A DNA stretch of 64,000 nucleotides from Cyclina sinensis (GCA_012932295.1 JAAONU010000123.1:2046001-2110000), one strand, 5' to 3'. Positions 46,733 to 61,700 are shown, numbered from the stretch's first letter. A program made the numbers and translations. The notes: a model not told the origin generated them from the letters alone.

Positions 46733-49700
46733 GTCTATTGGTCTCTGTAAATTATTCTGGTTTGCGAACAATTGTCTGTAATGAAGGCATTCTGTTATTA
46801 AGACAGTGGCCTTAAGTAATATAATTAAGGGTTTCAAACCGTTGTCTGAAATAAAATCATTTTGCTAAAACAACCTGAAATAAAATCATCCTTTATTGAG
46901 ATAGTGGCCTGAAATGCATTCTGATGTTCAAAGCGCAATCTGGATTTAAAATATTCAGTTATTGAAACAGTTGGTCTGGAGTAATGTAATCAGGTTTCCA
47001 TCAAAGCTTGGCCTGAAATAAAGTAATTCTGCTGAAACGGTGACCTGAAAAAATTCATTCATTTATTGAGGCAGTGACCTGAAATGAAATCATTCTACAG
47101 CCTGACGTGTCTTATCATTTTTGTTTTCATGGTCTGAAATGCACAAATCATCTGTACCGAAAAAGTGGCATGAAATGAAATCATTTTGGAGCCTGAAATG
47201 AAATCATTCTTATTTATAAACATTGACCTGAAATAATACAATTCTTTTATCAAAACAGTGGCCTGAAATAAAGTCAGCGTAATTATAAACAGTGGCCTAA
47301 ATATAATGTCAACTTGAAAGCGTCTTGAGTAAGTATTTAGAAAAACCTCATCAGAGAAAAGTAAAAATGTTGGAAATATTTTTTTTTATTTTCAGTCAGA
47401 ACGGCGCTTCTTTAAGATTTTATTTATTGATCAAACACATTTTTGTCATTCCAGTAGTCCCACATGCAGGGTGCCAAAGTCATGAACCGGAAGGCGATGA
47501 TTCCCTGGAGCGTCCCGCGGTGCCACACGGCTCCGAGCTGGAGGGGATACAACCAAATGACCCAAGGGTCCGGTTGAAGGGTCTGTGTAGAGATGGGTGG
47601 CTGCCGGGGACGATGAAAGATTTCTCCGGAAAAGAAATTCCAGTATGTTTAAAAATAAATCCAGAGGCCCTGACGTGGACAGAAGCCCAGGCATCGTGCA
47701 GAAAAGACTATGGGTTCCTCATGAAGTATGATTCTAGGGCAACAATTGATGACAGGGATTTATTGACATCCGTTCTTTTGAATGGTAGGTGCACGTGCTC
47801 ATAGCTTTGTCAACATGAAAATATCACAAAATATAAATGCAATAGGTAGTGAAATAGAAGAAAGAAGCAATATTATCGACCTAACTTCGCCGATTTTTAC
47901 GGGGGTGCTAGATACAGTATAAGTACTTGAATGTCATGATTCAACGTATTTTCTCGCAATAAAAATAAAACTATAAATTGGTCAGAATTTTTCGCTAAAT
48001 TTTGAACATCAATTACGTTTAGATTTTGAACACTTTTACATTTAGTGTTTGAACACCCATGGCATAAAATATTTTTCATTCACTATTGGCTTTTGTGCTT
48101 TTCCCATAATTCAATCCAGCGCATGCGTAAGAGTTATGATATTAATAATTCATGAATAGCGGAAGTATTTTTCACTGTTGATATTTCACTTTGAATAAAA
48201 TTTATTTACGTTATATTCTGTTCAGTGTTTTTTTTTCTTTTTCATTTACACATCTCAATGTTTAGCATTTGACAGTTATGAAATATAGACATTTCTTAAC
48301 TACCATATAACAATCAGTTTATTGTGCTAAAAACATCGTTAATTTGTTTAACAGTGTTTAAAGAATGTATAAATTATACAGGGGGAAAAATGCAACCAAC
48401 CCGACAGGGCAAATCATTCGTTCTGTCAGAATGTAAATGTCACCTAACTCAAAATGTAACTGAAGTATTGTCTTTAGTTTTTAAAATTTAAATGAATAAT
48501 AATGGTTACTTATATAGAAGCGACCGCCGTCTCAACCTTGGTGAATATGACAGTACCGTTATTTGTAAGATGTTGTCAGCTTCTGTTCTTCAGCTGGGCG
48601 ACATGTATTTCACAAAGAAACACTGACTTCTACATGCATAGAAAAAGGCTTTCTGAAAATATCGGGTAGTTTTGGCCTTCTCTCAACGTTCACGCACATA
48701 GGTTAGCAAGTATGAGTTTACTAGTACATGTCTAGAAGTTTTATTGCGGTTTTATATATTCCAGGTGTCACACAATTTTGGACCGGAATGCACTCAGAAA
48801 ATGGTCACCTTATCTGGGATGATCTGATACCAAATCAAGTCAGACCTCATAACAGGTAATACTGAGAGAAATCTATGCGTCACTTAATAATGGACCCGCC
48901 TGTATTTCAGTATGTGAAGTAACATTTAAAAATGAATTTTCATTAACTAAATAGCAAACGAGATAAATCTTTTTCACACTACATGGTTGGATTGAGTAGA
49001 GCTAAGTTCAAATTACGGTCGATGAACGTTTAATCTTAAACTTTTGTCCTCGAGAAATTTGATTAAAACTCACCAAACTGCTTACTCTTTAACTTATTAT
49101 TTAGATAGTTACTGATAACCAAACATCGAAAAACCTTTACCTACATAGCGTTGAAACCTGTAACCAAAACAGCATATTGATGGTTGAACTTAATAGCTCG
49201 GTTTATTAAAAAAATCCACAAAAGATCATTACTTGGTGACAGAAATTGTTAATCATTTTTTAAGTTTAACTATTCATACACATATCCATGTGATATTTTG
49301 GTTTAAAGTTACACATAGTATCTGACTGACGCACACATAATTTTATAGACTGATATTTTATTAGAAGAATGTAAGAACAATTTATGACCTAGAGAAAAAT
49401 ATATTTATGGCTTAATTTTTCCCTAGATTGAATGATACATCAGTCCCCGAAAGACCTTGGACATGGGAGAACAGTATACCCGACAAAAACCAGCAGTATT
49501 GTGGCAAGATGAATGTACAGATAGAGGATGACAGACGAAGGCGGAAGCGATCATCCGATGATGATTCTAATGATGGCAATTTTCCCGCTTTCGATCTGTC
49601 TAATTTTCAAAACAGAATGTTTAACAATAATTTCCGTAGAATAAATAATGCCTTTCCACAGACGAGCGCCTTTCAGTCAATGTTGTCTAGGACCCAAATG

Positions 49701-52700
49701 TCTGACCAGCTTGAGTTGCCAGGTACACTCGGGCTTCAGAGTGAACGGCAGATACCCGGATCCGGACTTTCCGAGGCAAATATTCAAAATGGCGGACTTG
49801 CAACTGGCGAACCAACGTTTGAACTAAATACTAATTTTGAGCAATCTGACTCTGAGACTGTTTCGCCGTTTGGTAATCTTAACATGGGAGACAGCTTAAA
49901 TACAGAATCGAACGAAAACTCGATGCCAAGCCCAGCAGAATTGCTTAAGCATGTGAAAGAGGTCGCAGCGAAGATCGAAGAAAATATTGGGACTCTGTCC
50001 ACGCCATCTCCAACTGAAGCTGTAGAAACACTTAGAAATCTGATACAAGAAAACGCTGAAAACTTCAGAAACGACAATGCAGACAGCTTCAAACCAGAGA
50101 ACATCGAAACATTCAAATCCGATAACGCCGATCGGTTTACGACCGAGAACGCCGATTCAGCAGTTACGGAAAATATAAATTCTTTTGGAAGTGGAACAAC
50201 TGTCATTCCCCCAAGGACAGGTACTTCTGGTCGACCTACTATGTTTGGTCCAATAAATAGTGTGAAAACTAACGACGCGTCTGTAAAAAATACACTTGGT
50301 ACAACTGTACCAAGTGTTTTGGCAGATCAAATGACAGATGATTCCAACAAAGCAGAGAAGACGGAAACGAAAGCAATGGATATAGTTAGTTCATTAGCCG
50401 GTGACAACACTCAAACTTTAGACGCTACAGGTACTAACAGAGACGAAACAAAAGTGAAGAATGAATTGATTGATAATGGTTTATCAGACAAACTAGATTT
50501 CAAAGAAAAAGATGTGACAATTTCTTTAGGAAATGAAGTCATGAATGAAAACAGTAAAGTTGCACTAGAAACAGTTGCTGATGAGTTGAAAAATACAGCT
50601 GATGTCTCTGGCCCTGCAGATGTGGTTGCATCTGATGACTCGCTCGGGATTGGACAACTAACAGATTTTCTTACAAACGAAGCTATAAAAGAAGCATTAA
50701 ATAATATAAATGAAAACAAAGACAGTAATGAGGAAATAGTCAGTACTCCAAATATAGATGCACAGACGAAATTAGATGGCAATAACCCAATAGGTTTTAC
50801 AAGCTTATCCGATGGCGGGGAAGGAACATTGATAGGAAATATTAATTCTGAGGATACTGTGACAAACATAAATGAAAAGTTAGAAAATGTTTTCGAAAAC
50901 TTAGCTGAAAAAAGTTCCAATTTATTAGGTGATTTAGAAAATGTATCGGAAAAAATGGTTACACCTGAAACTTCAATAGATTTTCATGAAAATACTAATC
51001 TTAACGCTGGGTTAGAAAACCAGGAAGATGTTAAAGAAAAAATAGAAGAAATACTGCCAGATATATCTTCCATTACTGACGCACCTGCTTCAGATAAGAG
51101 TGATCTAAACGACATCTTAAACGAGGGTGACTCAAGTATTAATCAAATTAAAGAGATTCAAGACGATGTGAAAGAAATCTTAAATGACAGCGATGGGACA
51201 AGTCCATTTGAAATTATTAATGAAGTCATGGAAAATTTAAATGTGAACCATGACATAGATGCTGTAGCAGAGAGTGATAATACAAGAAATGAAGGTGAAG
51301 TAAAAAGTTTAGAAAATGATTCGTCGGATTTAATCGAGAATTTAGCCGATGCCATCGAAACACACGACGATAAAATCAATGAAAAATTAGTTGAAAGTGT
51401 AAACAACGTCCAGTCACTTATTGATAATGATAATATCGAATCCGACGATACAGTTGAAGCTGTGATTCAGGAAGGTATCATCCCAGAAGTTGAAAGGGAA
51501 CCGCTAAACACTGAATATTTCGAAGATATGACCGAGCGACTTGGAAACTTGGAAGACCTAAAGAGAACTGAAGAAGTTAGAAATGTTGATACAGATCGTG
51601 TTACTGATGTAATTGACGATACATTGGATTACACGAAGGATGCCTCTGAAAAATTATTTGATCAAGATTTATTAGACCGGATGACTACAGATTCTGAAAA
51701 AGAAACCGACAAAATAGAAAACGATAAAGGACTAACTGGCAGTGTATTTGATAAAAGTGATGACGGTCAAACTAAAAGAGATTCTGACTGGTCGGAATTT
51801 GATTGGAATAGCAACGAACAGGAAAATGTTAATATCGATCCTTCATCTGAAATGGACGTCATTGAAACAGAAGATGCTACAGAATTTAAACAAGATGGGG
51901 ATTTTGATCATAATGATGGAAATTCAGATTTATATGAAAAGTTCGAAAAAGAAAATAAAGATGATAAAGACTTCATTCAAAAACAAGATTATGTTACAGA
52001 TGTTTTTGATGATTTGCATGACAAAACTGAGGACGCTTTGGGTTCGGAAAAAGACACAGAGGCAAAAACAGAGATCGAATCACCCGCTGACCATTTTGAA
52101 GACAAGGAGTATGAAAGACATGACGACTTTGGCAAAGATAAAGAAACAGAACTCCCTGAATCACATTTTGACGAAAAAGAGGAAGAAACACACAAAGACA
52201 CAGAAGTGGAGACTGAGCTTCACGATTCTTATTTTGGAGACAAAGAAGAAGGACAAACGGAAAGAGAGCATGAAGTGGAAATTGAAAACTCTGATTCTAA
52301 TTTTGATGCCAACGATGAACTAGAACATTTTGACGAGATTCCAGACCTTGCCGAGGACGTGGTTGAAAGTGATCAGAAAATTGCTCTTGCTCCTGAAATA
52401 AAGAGTAAAGATATGCAGTTATCATCCTGTGAAGTTAGTCTGCCTTCTGTCTGTTTCAGCTATGAAGTTGAGGTTATGGATAAAGGTATAGCGTAATTTA
52501 CTGTATAATCTGATGCGATAAATATCTAGTTTTTCGATTAAGAATGTTATGCTTGCTAATAAAAATAAGTAATAAAATATTTCTCAGTCACACTTAAAAA
52601 ATTTCATGTAATATTTCAGGTAATTCACATTTATCTGATGACTTAATTTGATGTTTTTTTCCGGCATTGAAAGAGTAATAGTAATGATATATCTTAGTTA

Positions 52701-55700
52701 TTTATAATCAAAATCCAGTTTAAACAGGCTATGAAATATTGTCTCTGTTAAAGAAGTTATCTGTTTGTTCTGCAAATCTTTCTCAAGGTTGAAAACAAAT
52801 TGGACGCTGAAGCTGACAAGCGGCAGCTTTTTACTTCTGACAGCATAGTTGATTGTAGACGATTTATTAGAAATGTTTTGTTTACTATGTTTAGCTTCAA
52901 CTTGTGAAAATGGATGGTATGGTCACGTGTTACTTGACACGTGCTATCGAGTACTGGAAACGAGGCTTGCCTATAGAGATGCCGTGTCACAGTGTCAGTC
53001 TATGAGTGCCAGGCTTGTGCTAGCCAGTAGTGAGTTTGAGAGGAAATTTATATTGATAGCTGTGCAGAAAGATGGCAAACTATTTAGGGGTAAGTAATGA
53101 AAAACAGTATACATGTTTAGAAAGGTTTCAAGAAACATTTTATTATCTAAAACGAGAATATGAAACACATAAGCTTCAGTCATAGTGTTAAAGCTAATAA
53201 AAGATAAACTCACACTATTTATTTATTGTTTCGATCATTATTGTTGATATGTCTTTGCCTGAAGTGATGACACAAAATGTGTCTATATAATTGCGAACGC
53301 GCATTTTAAAGATAAATGCACCACGTTATGATTAAGAAGTTAACAGTCAAATTCGTACGACTAATAGAGTCATCAGAAATGATACATTGATTCAGTTGTC
53401 ATGAAACCTATAGAGCAGACGACACGTTATTATGACAAATGTTGTCAGTATTGTCAGGATGTTAGCAACTGCACTGATTGGAGAATGTCCAAGCATTTAG
53501 ATTTCCTTTGCAGGCGCCAAGTTCTGGATGGAAACAGCTTATGATAAAATGAACTGCAAATATTTCGACGAGAGAGGAGTTCATGTCATGGAAAATTGTA
53601 ACACACAGTTTAATGCGGTGTGTGTCAAGGACGCTAAGTCTCTTTGTAAGGATAAATGATGTCTTTTTTTTTTTAATTTCTCTAACTAACAATTGATAAT
53701 TCAATAAGACCCTTACAATTTTTACACTCGAGAATTTAACAATGAGAAAAAAACATGTACTTCAAAAGTATTCGGATTAAAAGAATCCGCGTACTTTTTG
53801 CTCTTAAAATCAACAGAAAATCGTTCAATTTTGCAGTGTAAAAACTAAAATCTTTACAAAGTATAACGTGATATATATTTCGTTTTACAAAAATAGACAT
53901 ACTTTTAAAGAGATGTAGCGAATCTCTGAAATAGAAACTACATAGATTCACAAAATGTTTCTCTCGCTGTGACTTGTAACAACTCTTGTTTGATTACAGC
54001 TGTATACACGACAAACAACTTACCTGTTTATGGCGGGGATGTGTACAGTTACTATGAGAGCCCTGCTGAACAGAAGACATTTGTGTCAAAAAGGGGAGAT
54101 AATAAACTTCCGTGCGAGTTGTCAAGCGCCGCCTCAGAGTTTCCGGTCCTGTGGTTTAAAGATGGCGTACTTGTCGAAACCAAGGACAAATGTGAGTGCC
54201 TGCCTTCACCCGTTTAAATAGGTTATATGAGTTGTGCATCTAAGCAGGCTTTGAGCGATAAATCTTACATTACAGTCCATGAAATGGTTTTGTTCGAGTT
54301 AAAACTCGCCTAGCTTTGGTGTAAAATATAAATTAATGATTTGAGTTAGAGTTAATGGTTTTAACAAGTTCTAGAATGAAAATCGTTTTTATAACTGAAC
54401 AGAAATATATTTTAAGATTTTTGCGCGCCAATGTTTATTTGCATGCAAAAAAAATGCGATTTGACTAATTATTTAAAGTGAAAGAGAGTCTTCTGTTCAC
54501 CAATCAAAACTGTCCATTTAAAGCACAGGTGATTATTCATGTTGAAACAGCAAAATAAATGCTAAATCAACAACTGAGTAATATTTAATCGGTTACGATT
54601 TGTTCATTCCTTTTTAAGTGTCAGGTGTCCATTCTTCTGCCGTTGCCATGGCTAGATGTTATATTCAAAATGATGTTTTACTATTACTAATATAAAATTT
54701 GACACGTTTTATTTCTGAATCAGTATTTTTCACGTATATTCGTTTAACAGGGTAAAATGTTTATATTTTAGATGTTTCCACCGACATATCGCTGTATCTG
54801 AACGCTGAACTTGTGTCATCTATTGCCTTGGTAACAGATCGTGACCTAGCAACGCCAGCCTTGCAGGGTCAGTACTGGTGTGAAGTGTGGGACAGGCAGA
54901 CACTGACTAGGAAACGTTCAAAGGCGTTTAACGTCAGATTCTCAGGTAAAACCTTATATAATCTTACAGAAATTCCTATAGGTAAATAAAGAAATAAATA
55001 AATAAAAAAATAAATGTTTCTGTTTAAGAGTTTTGAAATTCGTGCGATCAGATAAGCAATCCAATTTGTGCTTCAATTCAAACTTTACAATGTGTCAATA
55101 ATTTATCAAGAGAAACCATTACCACGACGGAACGTGTTAATGCACCATGGTTCTGATGGAAGTGTAAACAATATTTCGCATTTAAATAGTATTTGGAGGT
55201 AAATGCATCGAATGAATTATTATCATACGATATCTAAACAGATTACGCTAACACATCATTTGTTTTCAGATATAATTTCGTTCCATGGCTCAATGGAGTT
55301 ACCAGCATTTTCTCAAAGGGATGAACTACTTTTCAATATGGCGAACCGGAAGTTCCCAGAAATGTCGTCTGCCGAGATTGATATCAAGAAAGTCTTCACG
55401 GATGTGTTACCGATGCTGCAGACTCGTTTTCCGGAAGTGACAGACGTATTTACTTATATTGATGGAATAAGGTACTTGTGTAAAATTGTCTAACATTGAT
55501 TTTTTTTCTCTCGTTCGCAATGAGTTCTCATGAGTTCTTGTCACTTTGTTTGGAGTACTTTTTTACAAGGAAATCATTCTTTTTCAGATCAAATCAAAGA
55601 GTGATAGAGTATCACGCATATTTCACCTTGAACCGGGACTATACATTACAAGATGAGGACATTGTGTATAACAGGCTAAAAGCTTTACTCCGTACTCAAC

Positions 55701-58700
55701 TGGGAAACCGATACTACATGGCCAGTCTACCAGGGCAGACGACACTCTCAACCTTCAGGACAATGTCACTACAGAGCACAGGTTTGTCTGATAATCAAGA
55801 TTATCAAAATTATCATTTTATTTCGTTATTATTTATTTCTTTTACCCAGTAGAAAAATCTCAGCCAGGCTACAAAACGCGCGCGTGTGTTTTTTTCCAGT
55901 CAATTTTCATTTCACAGAAGTTTTACAACTATTAAATACCGCTTAAACTTGACAAATACAAACACAAACAAGTAAATTTTGCTGATTAGAATCTGTTTAG
56001 GTTTTTCTTCTTTGTTCAAACGTCGTACTAAGAACTATATTTTATCCAAAGGTGTGATTTAGCCTATTAGAGACAAGTATGACACGACTACACCTAGTGG
56101 ACAGTATATAGGAATTTAACAATTGGGTAATAGCTGTACGTTCAAACAAATCATTTATTTTTAGTTTCCTGCCCTTTGGCGACAGTTTAGAACAAAAAAA
56201 ATATTGTTCAAATTCTAGCCCGGCGGTGACATGTTAAAACACTTTTTTTCAGTATCTTGCCCGGCGGCGACATTGCAGACGACAGTAGACTTGTATGGCC
56301 GTACAACCCCGGTCAAGGTTTTCTCGTTCCCCAAGGTCGGTCTCGGAGAATATGCCAACAGTATCGAGAATTGTAGTAAGTATTATTCCTTGTGTTTACT
56401 CTGATTGATGGACTTGTAATGATTAATCCTTACCCTGCTGGCGGCAATTGATTCTGCCTTTGCGACCAGTGCAGACCAAGTATGGTATGGGTAAAGAAAA
56501 GTCAAAGCAACAAAAGTAATATTTGACAGTACTAATAAGGATTACTTTTTTCTTATGTAAAGTATGTGGAACAGTACCTGAAGTACACGGCATAATCCAA
56601 AGGTCTCCGCTTCCAGTAAAAAGAGGTCAAACTACCATTATGTTGTTATTATAAAAATCTAGGTTCTTATAAAATAAGGCTAGATTTTAGGCAAAAGTTG
56701 TAAGTCAAAATGCTTGAAATTACCGGAAAGTATATGTCATGCCGTTTTAGGTATAACAAATCGACTTCCTTCCGGTTCCGCCCGTTGCCTTGGAGATTTC
56801 TACACAGGTGCATACTGGGGCGAGGTGGTTGCTCACGACTGTATTGAAGAAGCGGAAATCGATCAGTTCAACAATGAAATTTGGGGAGCTTCGCCCTATA
56901 CAGAAAAACTCACTGAATTCGCAGAGGTACATAGATCTTTTAATACAAAGCCTTACATTCAGTAATAGAATTGATTTATGCTACTTTAAATTTACCGAGA
57001 TGCCTTTATCTGTTACTAAGAAATTTGCAAGAGTAAAGCTGTCCGGAATAAACTTGAACCTTTTATTAGGGCCTTAAGGGTCATCTGCTGCAGGAGGAGC
57101 AGTGGTAAAGGTGCTCCGGATGTTTGCTAGTTTAAACGTAACTAAATTTTCGTCTAACACTTTACATGCAACAAGTTTCTATAGATAATTTTTTTCTACA
57201 GGTCACAGTTGACGCTCGTAATGCTGAAAAGCTTGTGTCGGAAGTCGCCCAAATAGCGAAAGTGGCGCAGAAATTCACGCCAACCGACATTAACAAAATT
57301 GCAGACGTACTCGACCACACAACTCAAGTTCGCAGCTTACCACAAAAGGTTAGAGAGATAAATATATAATTTTATTTTTTTTGTATTTGTTGGTGTTACG
57401 TGGATTTCATAAGTACAAGTGTTCTATTATAAAATGCAAGACTTTAACAACTGTCATTATTTTATTTTAACAGTATTCTAAAGTCTTGTGAATATTTTTG
57501 ACTTCTTTGATTAAATTTCAGGTCGGAGAAGATGTTCTTAAAACAATTGACCGGCTGATGACAATCAGTGAAAAAGAAGCTCATGTTGCAAACGTTGAAA
57601 CAAAGGCTGCCAACAGGTAAAGATTTGATTTGATACATGAACCGATCAGTCGTCTGTAAATCGTGCCATATATGTGTCTTAGTAGTTTGTTACATCATTA
57701 TTATCATCTGATTCCTAAAGGAATAGATTTAAAAAATTGAAATGCAGCATTATGACTTCATTTTAAACGCAAAGTGTTTCCATGTTTGAACTAAAGCAAG
57801 ACGGTCTTGTGTGTTATTAACTAAATAAGGCTTTCGCCGTCACTTCTCGATTTACTGTCAATTTCTATTAGCAATTTCTTCACGAAGTGTTCTGTGATTT
57901 TATTGAATACAATGTATTCGATTTCTGTTTTGTAATTTGTTTGCTCATAATCTCAACTTCTAGGATTATTAAATCCCTCGAAAGGTACGCAGAAAATGCA
58001 GATATTGGTACGAAAGATCAGGTAAGGCTTGTGTCCGACAACGTGGTCGTCGAGATCTGGAACCTTAATCCCAACGTGAAGCCGGTGATAGGTCTAGCCG
58101 CAGAGACTAGGGGTACAAGCTTTGACAAACCGTTCAAAACAGAGACTATTGCTACAGTGTTTAACAAGTCCCAACTCTATGAGGCCAATGTTGATGCCGC
58201 AATTGAACTCCCGACCGAGATTTTTAATATAAAAGAGAAAGGTTTGTTTGTTAATTAACACATGATATTCGATATCTGATGTTGTTAAAAGTTAACTGTA
58301 AAATCTTTTTCCACATGAATCCAAAGCAGATTCGTTTGAATTGACTTCTAATTGTTATTAATCATGCCCTTATACACTCATGGTTACTAATTCAATCTCC
58401 ACTTGATGTTTTAACAACATAAATTAGTCAGTTAATAAGTTTTTTAATGAATTCTTATGATTCACTACCCGGACAAATACTGGGCCGATTGTAATTGCCT
58501 TTTTTGAAAACAGTCCATTAATTTCGTTTGCACACGAGATTGAGAAATGATAACCAAATGTTCATATTTTCAACTTAAAGTTTGTCATTTTCTTTTGTTA
58601 AATAATTGTTATATTTTTACAGGAGGGAGAATCACCGACAGACTTACCATGATGGTATTTCGTAAAAGCAAACTCTTCAAGGCAGCCATCACTGACGGAG

Positions 58701-61700
58701 GCAGGCAAATGAACCCAACGGAGCAACAATTATCTAACCTCAACAGTTACGTCATTTCCGCCAGTATTGCAGGGAAGAAACTGCAAGACCTGACTGAAAA
58801 GGTCAAAACAATCTTTAAACCAATCAAGGTTTGTATTACAAGGCATTTCGCACTAAAAGTGCATCCAGTCTTCTTGGATGAGCACCATAGAATAACCATA
58901 AATTTGTATTGTGAGTATTTTTAAACAGTGCACAATTTCCACTTGACATAAAACTGTAACATGATATAACCTTTAGATGTTTCAAAAGGAACAACTCAGA
59001 TCCAGAGATACGATATTCTTTCGGGCGTGCTAATTGGTAGTTTGATTTACTTCCGGATACGTTTGATTTTTATCTTCAATGTTTATGCTTTGAATAAATT
59101 CAATCGATCTCTTTTACCTTGAAAGGATGTTGAAAGTGAGCGGAGCTGCGTGTGGTGGGATTTTGACATGAACAACTTTAAAGGTGGCTGGTCAGACAAG
59201 GGATGTGTGTACGATGGTAAAGTTAATGGCAGAGACGTCTGTTTGTGTGACCATCTGACCAACTTCGCCGTTTTAATAGTAAGTCATAGATTTTCTCTTC
59301 TGAATCTGTGTTACGTCACTGATATTTGGTTTTTCGTTTTTGCAAGAATTTTTTGTGAAGAAACATTATACTAATGGCAAAAATGCTGTTGATTAAAAAA
59401 ATATTTTAATATAAGAAACCCAAATTAAAAACTACTGTTGATACAATTTTTACAGACTTATTTTATACAAATCATTTGATGTTCCTTATTTGTTTGTTAA
59501 CACGTTTTCTGTATTTGTAGGATTTCTACGGTCAGGCCAAACCAATCCCTGATCACCATGAGCTATCTCTTAGCATCATCAGTGTACTCGGACTGAGCTG
59601 CTCAATACTTGGTTTGTCACTCACCATCATATCCTATCTGTTCTTCAGGTAAATATTCTGTTGTAATTGATTAGAAGAGTATAATTTAAGCCTGCATTAC
59701 CATTTTCTTGATAAGAGAAAATAAGTCTGCATTGGCACGTTTTTTGCCAATAAAAAAAATCTGTATTGCCATTTCTTTGTTCAGGAAAAGTGTCTGCATT
59801 CTCACCCTATTGATCAGTGAAATGGCCTGTCTTGCCACTTCTTTGATCTGTTAAGGTTTTTGCATTGCCTCTTCTCTGGTCATTAGAAACATCTGTAGTG
59901 CCAAAATCGTCTGTATTGGCACTTGTATGATCTGTAAAGGAGTTTGAGTTGCCTCTTCTTTTGATCAGTAAAAATGCTGCATTGTTACTTCTTTGATCAG
60001 TAAAAGTGTCTTTATTTTCACTATTTTGATCAATATAAGCGTTTCTGTTGCCATTTCTTTGGACAATAAAAGCGTTTCTGTTGCCATTTCTTTGGTCAAT
60101 AAAAGCGTTTCTGTTGCCATTTCTTTGGTCGATAAAGCGTCTGTATTGCCATTCTTAAAAAAAATCCAAGTTTGCATTTTCTCTCCATTGTTCAGTTAAA
60201 ATGTCAGAATTGCCACCTCTTTGAATAATAAAAGCGTCAATATTGCAACTACTTTTATCAGTAAAAGCGCCTTTTTGACAGGTCTTAGACCAGTTGAAGC
60301 GGCTGTTTTATCACTACTTTGGTCAGTAAAAGTATCTGAATGTCACCCGTTAACTTTGTCACCTTTCTGATAAATTTTAGTTAAAACATTGCCACTTTTC
60401 TGCAGCTTAAAAAACTTGATTCTCTCTTCGATAAGTTAAATGCCTGCTTTTTTCAAATCAGTGAATTAATTTGTGGCCACTTTCATTATAACAATTCCTT
60501 AATACACTAGAAATATACCATAGGTTTTATTGAGTTATAAAAATTGTATTTTGTATATACCTCTTATTAAAAAAAATCACAGTGTAGCTTAAAAATTGCA
60601 ACAACAAATTCCTAAAAGCGTTTTTAAGGCTATGAGACAGGGGTTTCACAATGTAAATTTAATTAGGTACAAATTACATTGCAGAAGTGTTGGTGGTTAA
60701 CATAAGTAGTTTAATTGAGTCGAAGAAGGCAAAAGAGAATTTTGTACAGTTGTAACAATGACACATCTTTACATTCAAGTTGATGTTATGAAACAAGTGC
60801 AGTCCTGATTAAATGCATTAGAATAGCGTTAACAACAATAAACGTTGAACTTCAAAGTGATAAGCCGCCAGTTTTAGCTTTTCCTCAAGAGCTTTTTTTC
60901 GTTTGTATGAAACAAGATTTAGCAAAGGACGCTTTAATTAAATAGTGTAGACCAAAAATGTACAATAATTACACCATAAATAGAGTTCAGCAGTGCAAAT
61001 AAAACAAACATGTCATTTTGTTATTGCTCCTTATCAAACATATTCATGATTTACTGTTCTAATATTAAGTTAGTTTTGAATTTTTCTCTTTTTCCCCCTA
61101 GGAAACTTCGCCAAGGTCGTGCGCAGCAGACATTATTCAACCTTTCGTTATCCCTACTTATGTCAATGCTTGTGTTCCTCGTTGGTGTGAAACAGACCCA
61201 CAGTTACTACGGTTGTATTACTGTAGCAATACTTCTTCATTATCTTATTCTCGTCTCCTTTATGTGGATGCTGATGGAAGCCATCTTGCAATACTTAACC
61301 TTCGTCAAAATTCTGGGGACCTATATCACCCGGTTTACACTGAAGACAGTTCTACCAGCATGGGGTGTGTACTATTTTTTACACTGTTCGAATTTCATCG
61401 ACAAAAAACAATCTGGATTATAATTATATACATTTGAAACCTCAATAATTTATATAGTTTGACCACGAAAGTTTAGAAAAAACTTACAAGCAAAATCCTG
61501 CATCTGCTAAATACTTTTGTTTTTGTAAACTCTGATTTGTGTTCAATTCAAGACGGCTCCGTTATCTATGTTCTTGTTGTTCATGTTTTGTCCGTTCCGT
61601 TTCATCCCAATCCTTTTCGATTGTTTCGATTTTTATCGCCTATTTTAGTTTTAGAATCTAGAACTTAGCACACAACCAAACATATCATAAAAACGTTTTT

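Noticed and set aside
49784..51406. Long antisense frames rich in Ser, Phe and Val
   Set aside because: Shadows of the Asp/Glu/Lys-rich sense frame; no splice or start context.
51742..52323. A 193-codon lysine- and methionine-rich frame within the large receptor exon
   Set aside because: It is another frame of the acidic insert; the composition (gaa, gat, aaa codons) suppresses stops in shifted frames.
61361..61370. Donor at 61369 (gtacta) to join TM3-TM4 directly to the exon at 63465
   Set aside because: It would repair the phase but drops most of TM4; the short exon at 61727-61796 gives both phase and the expected motifs with a better donor at 61365.
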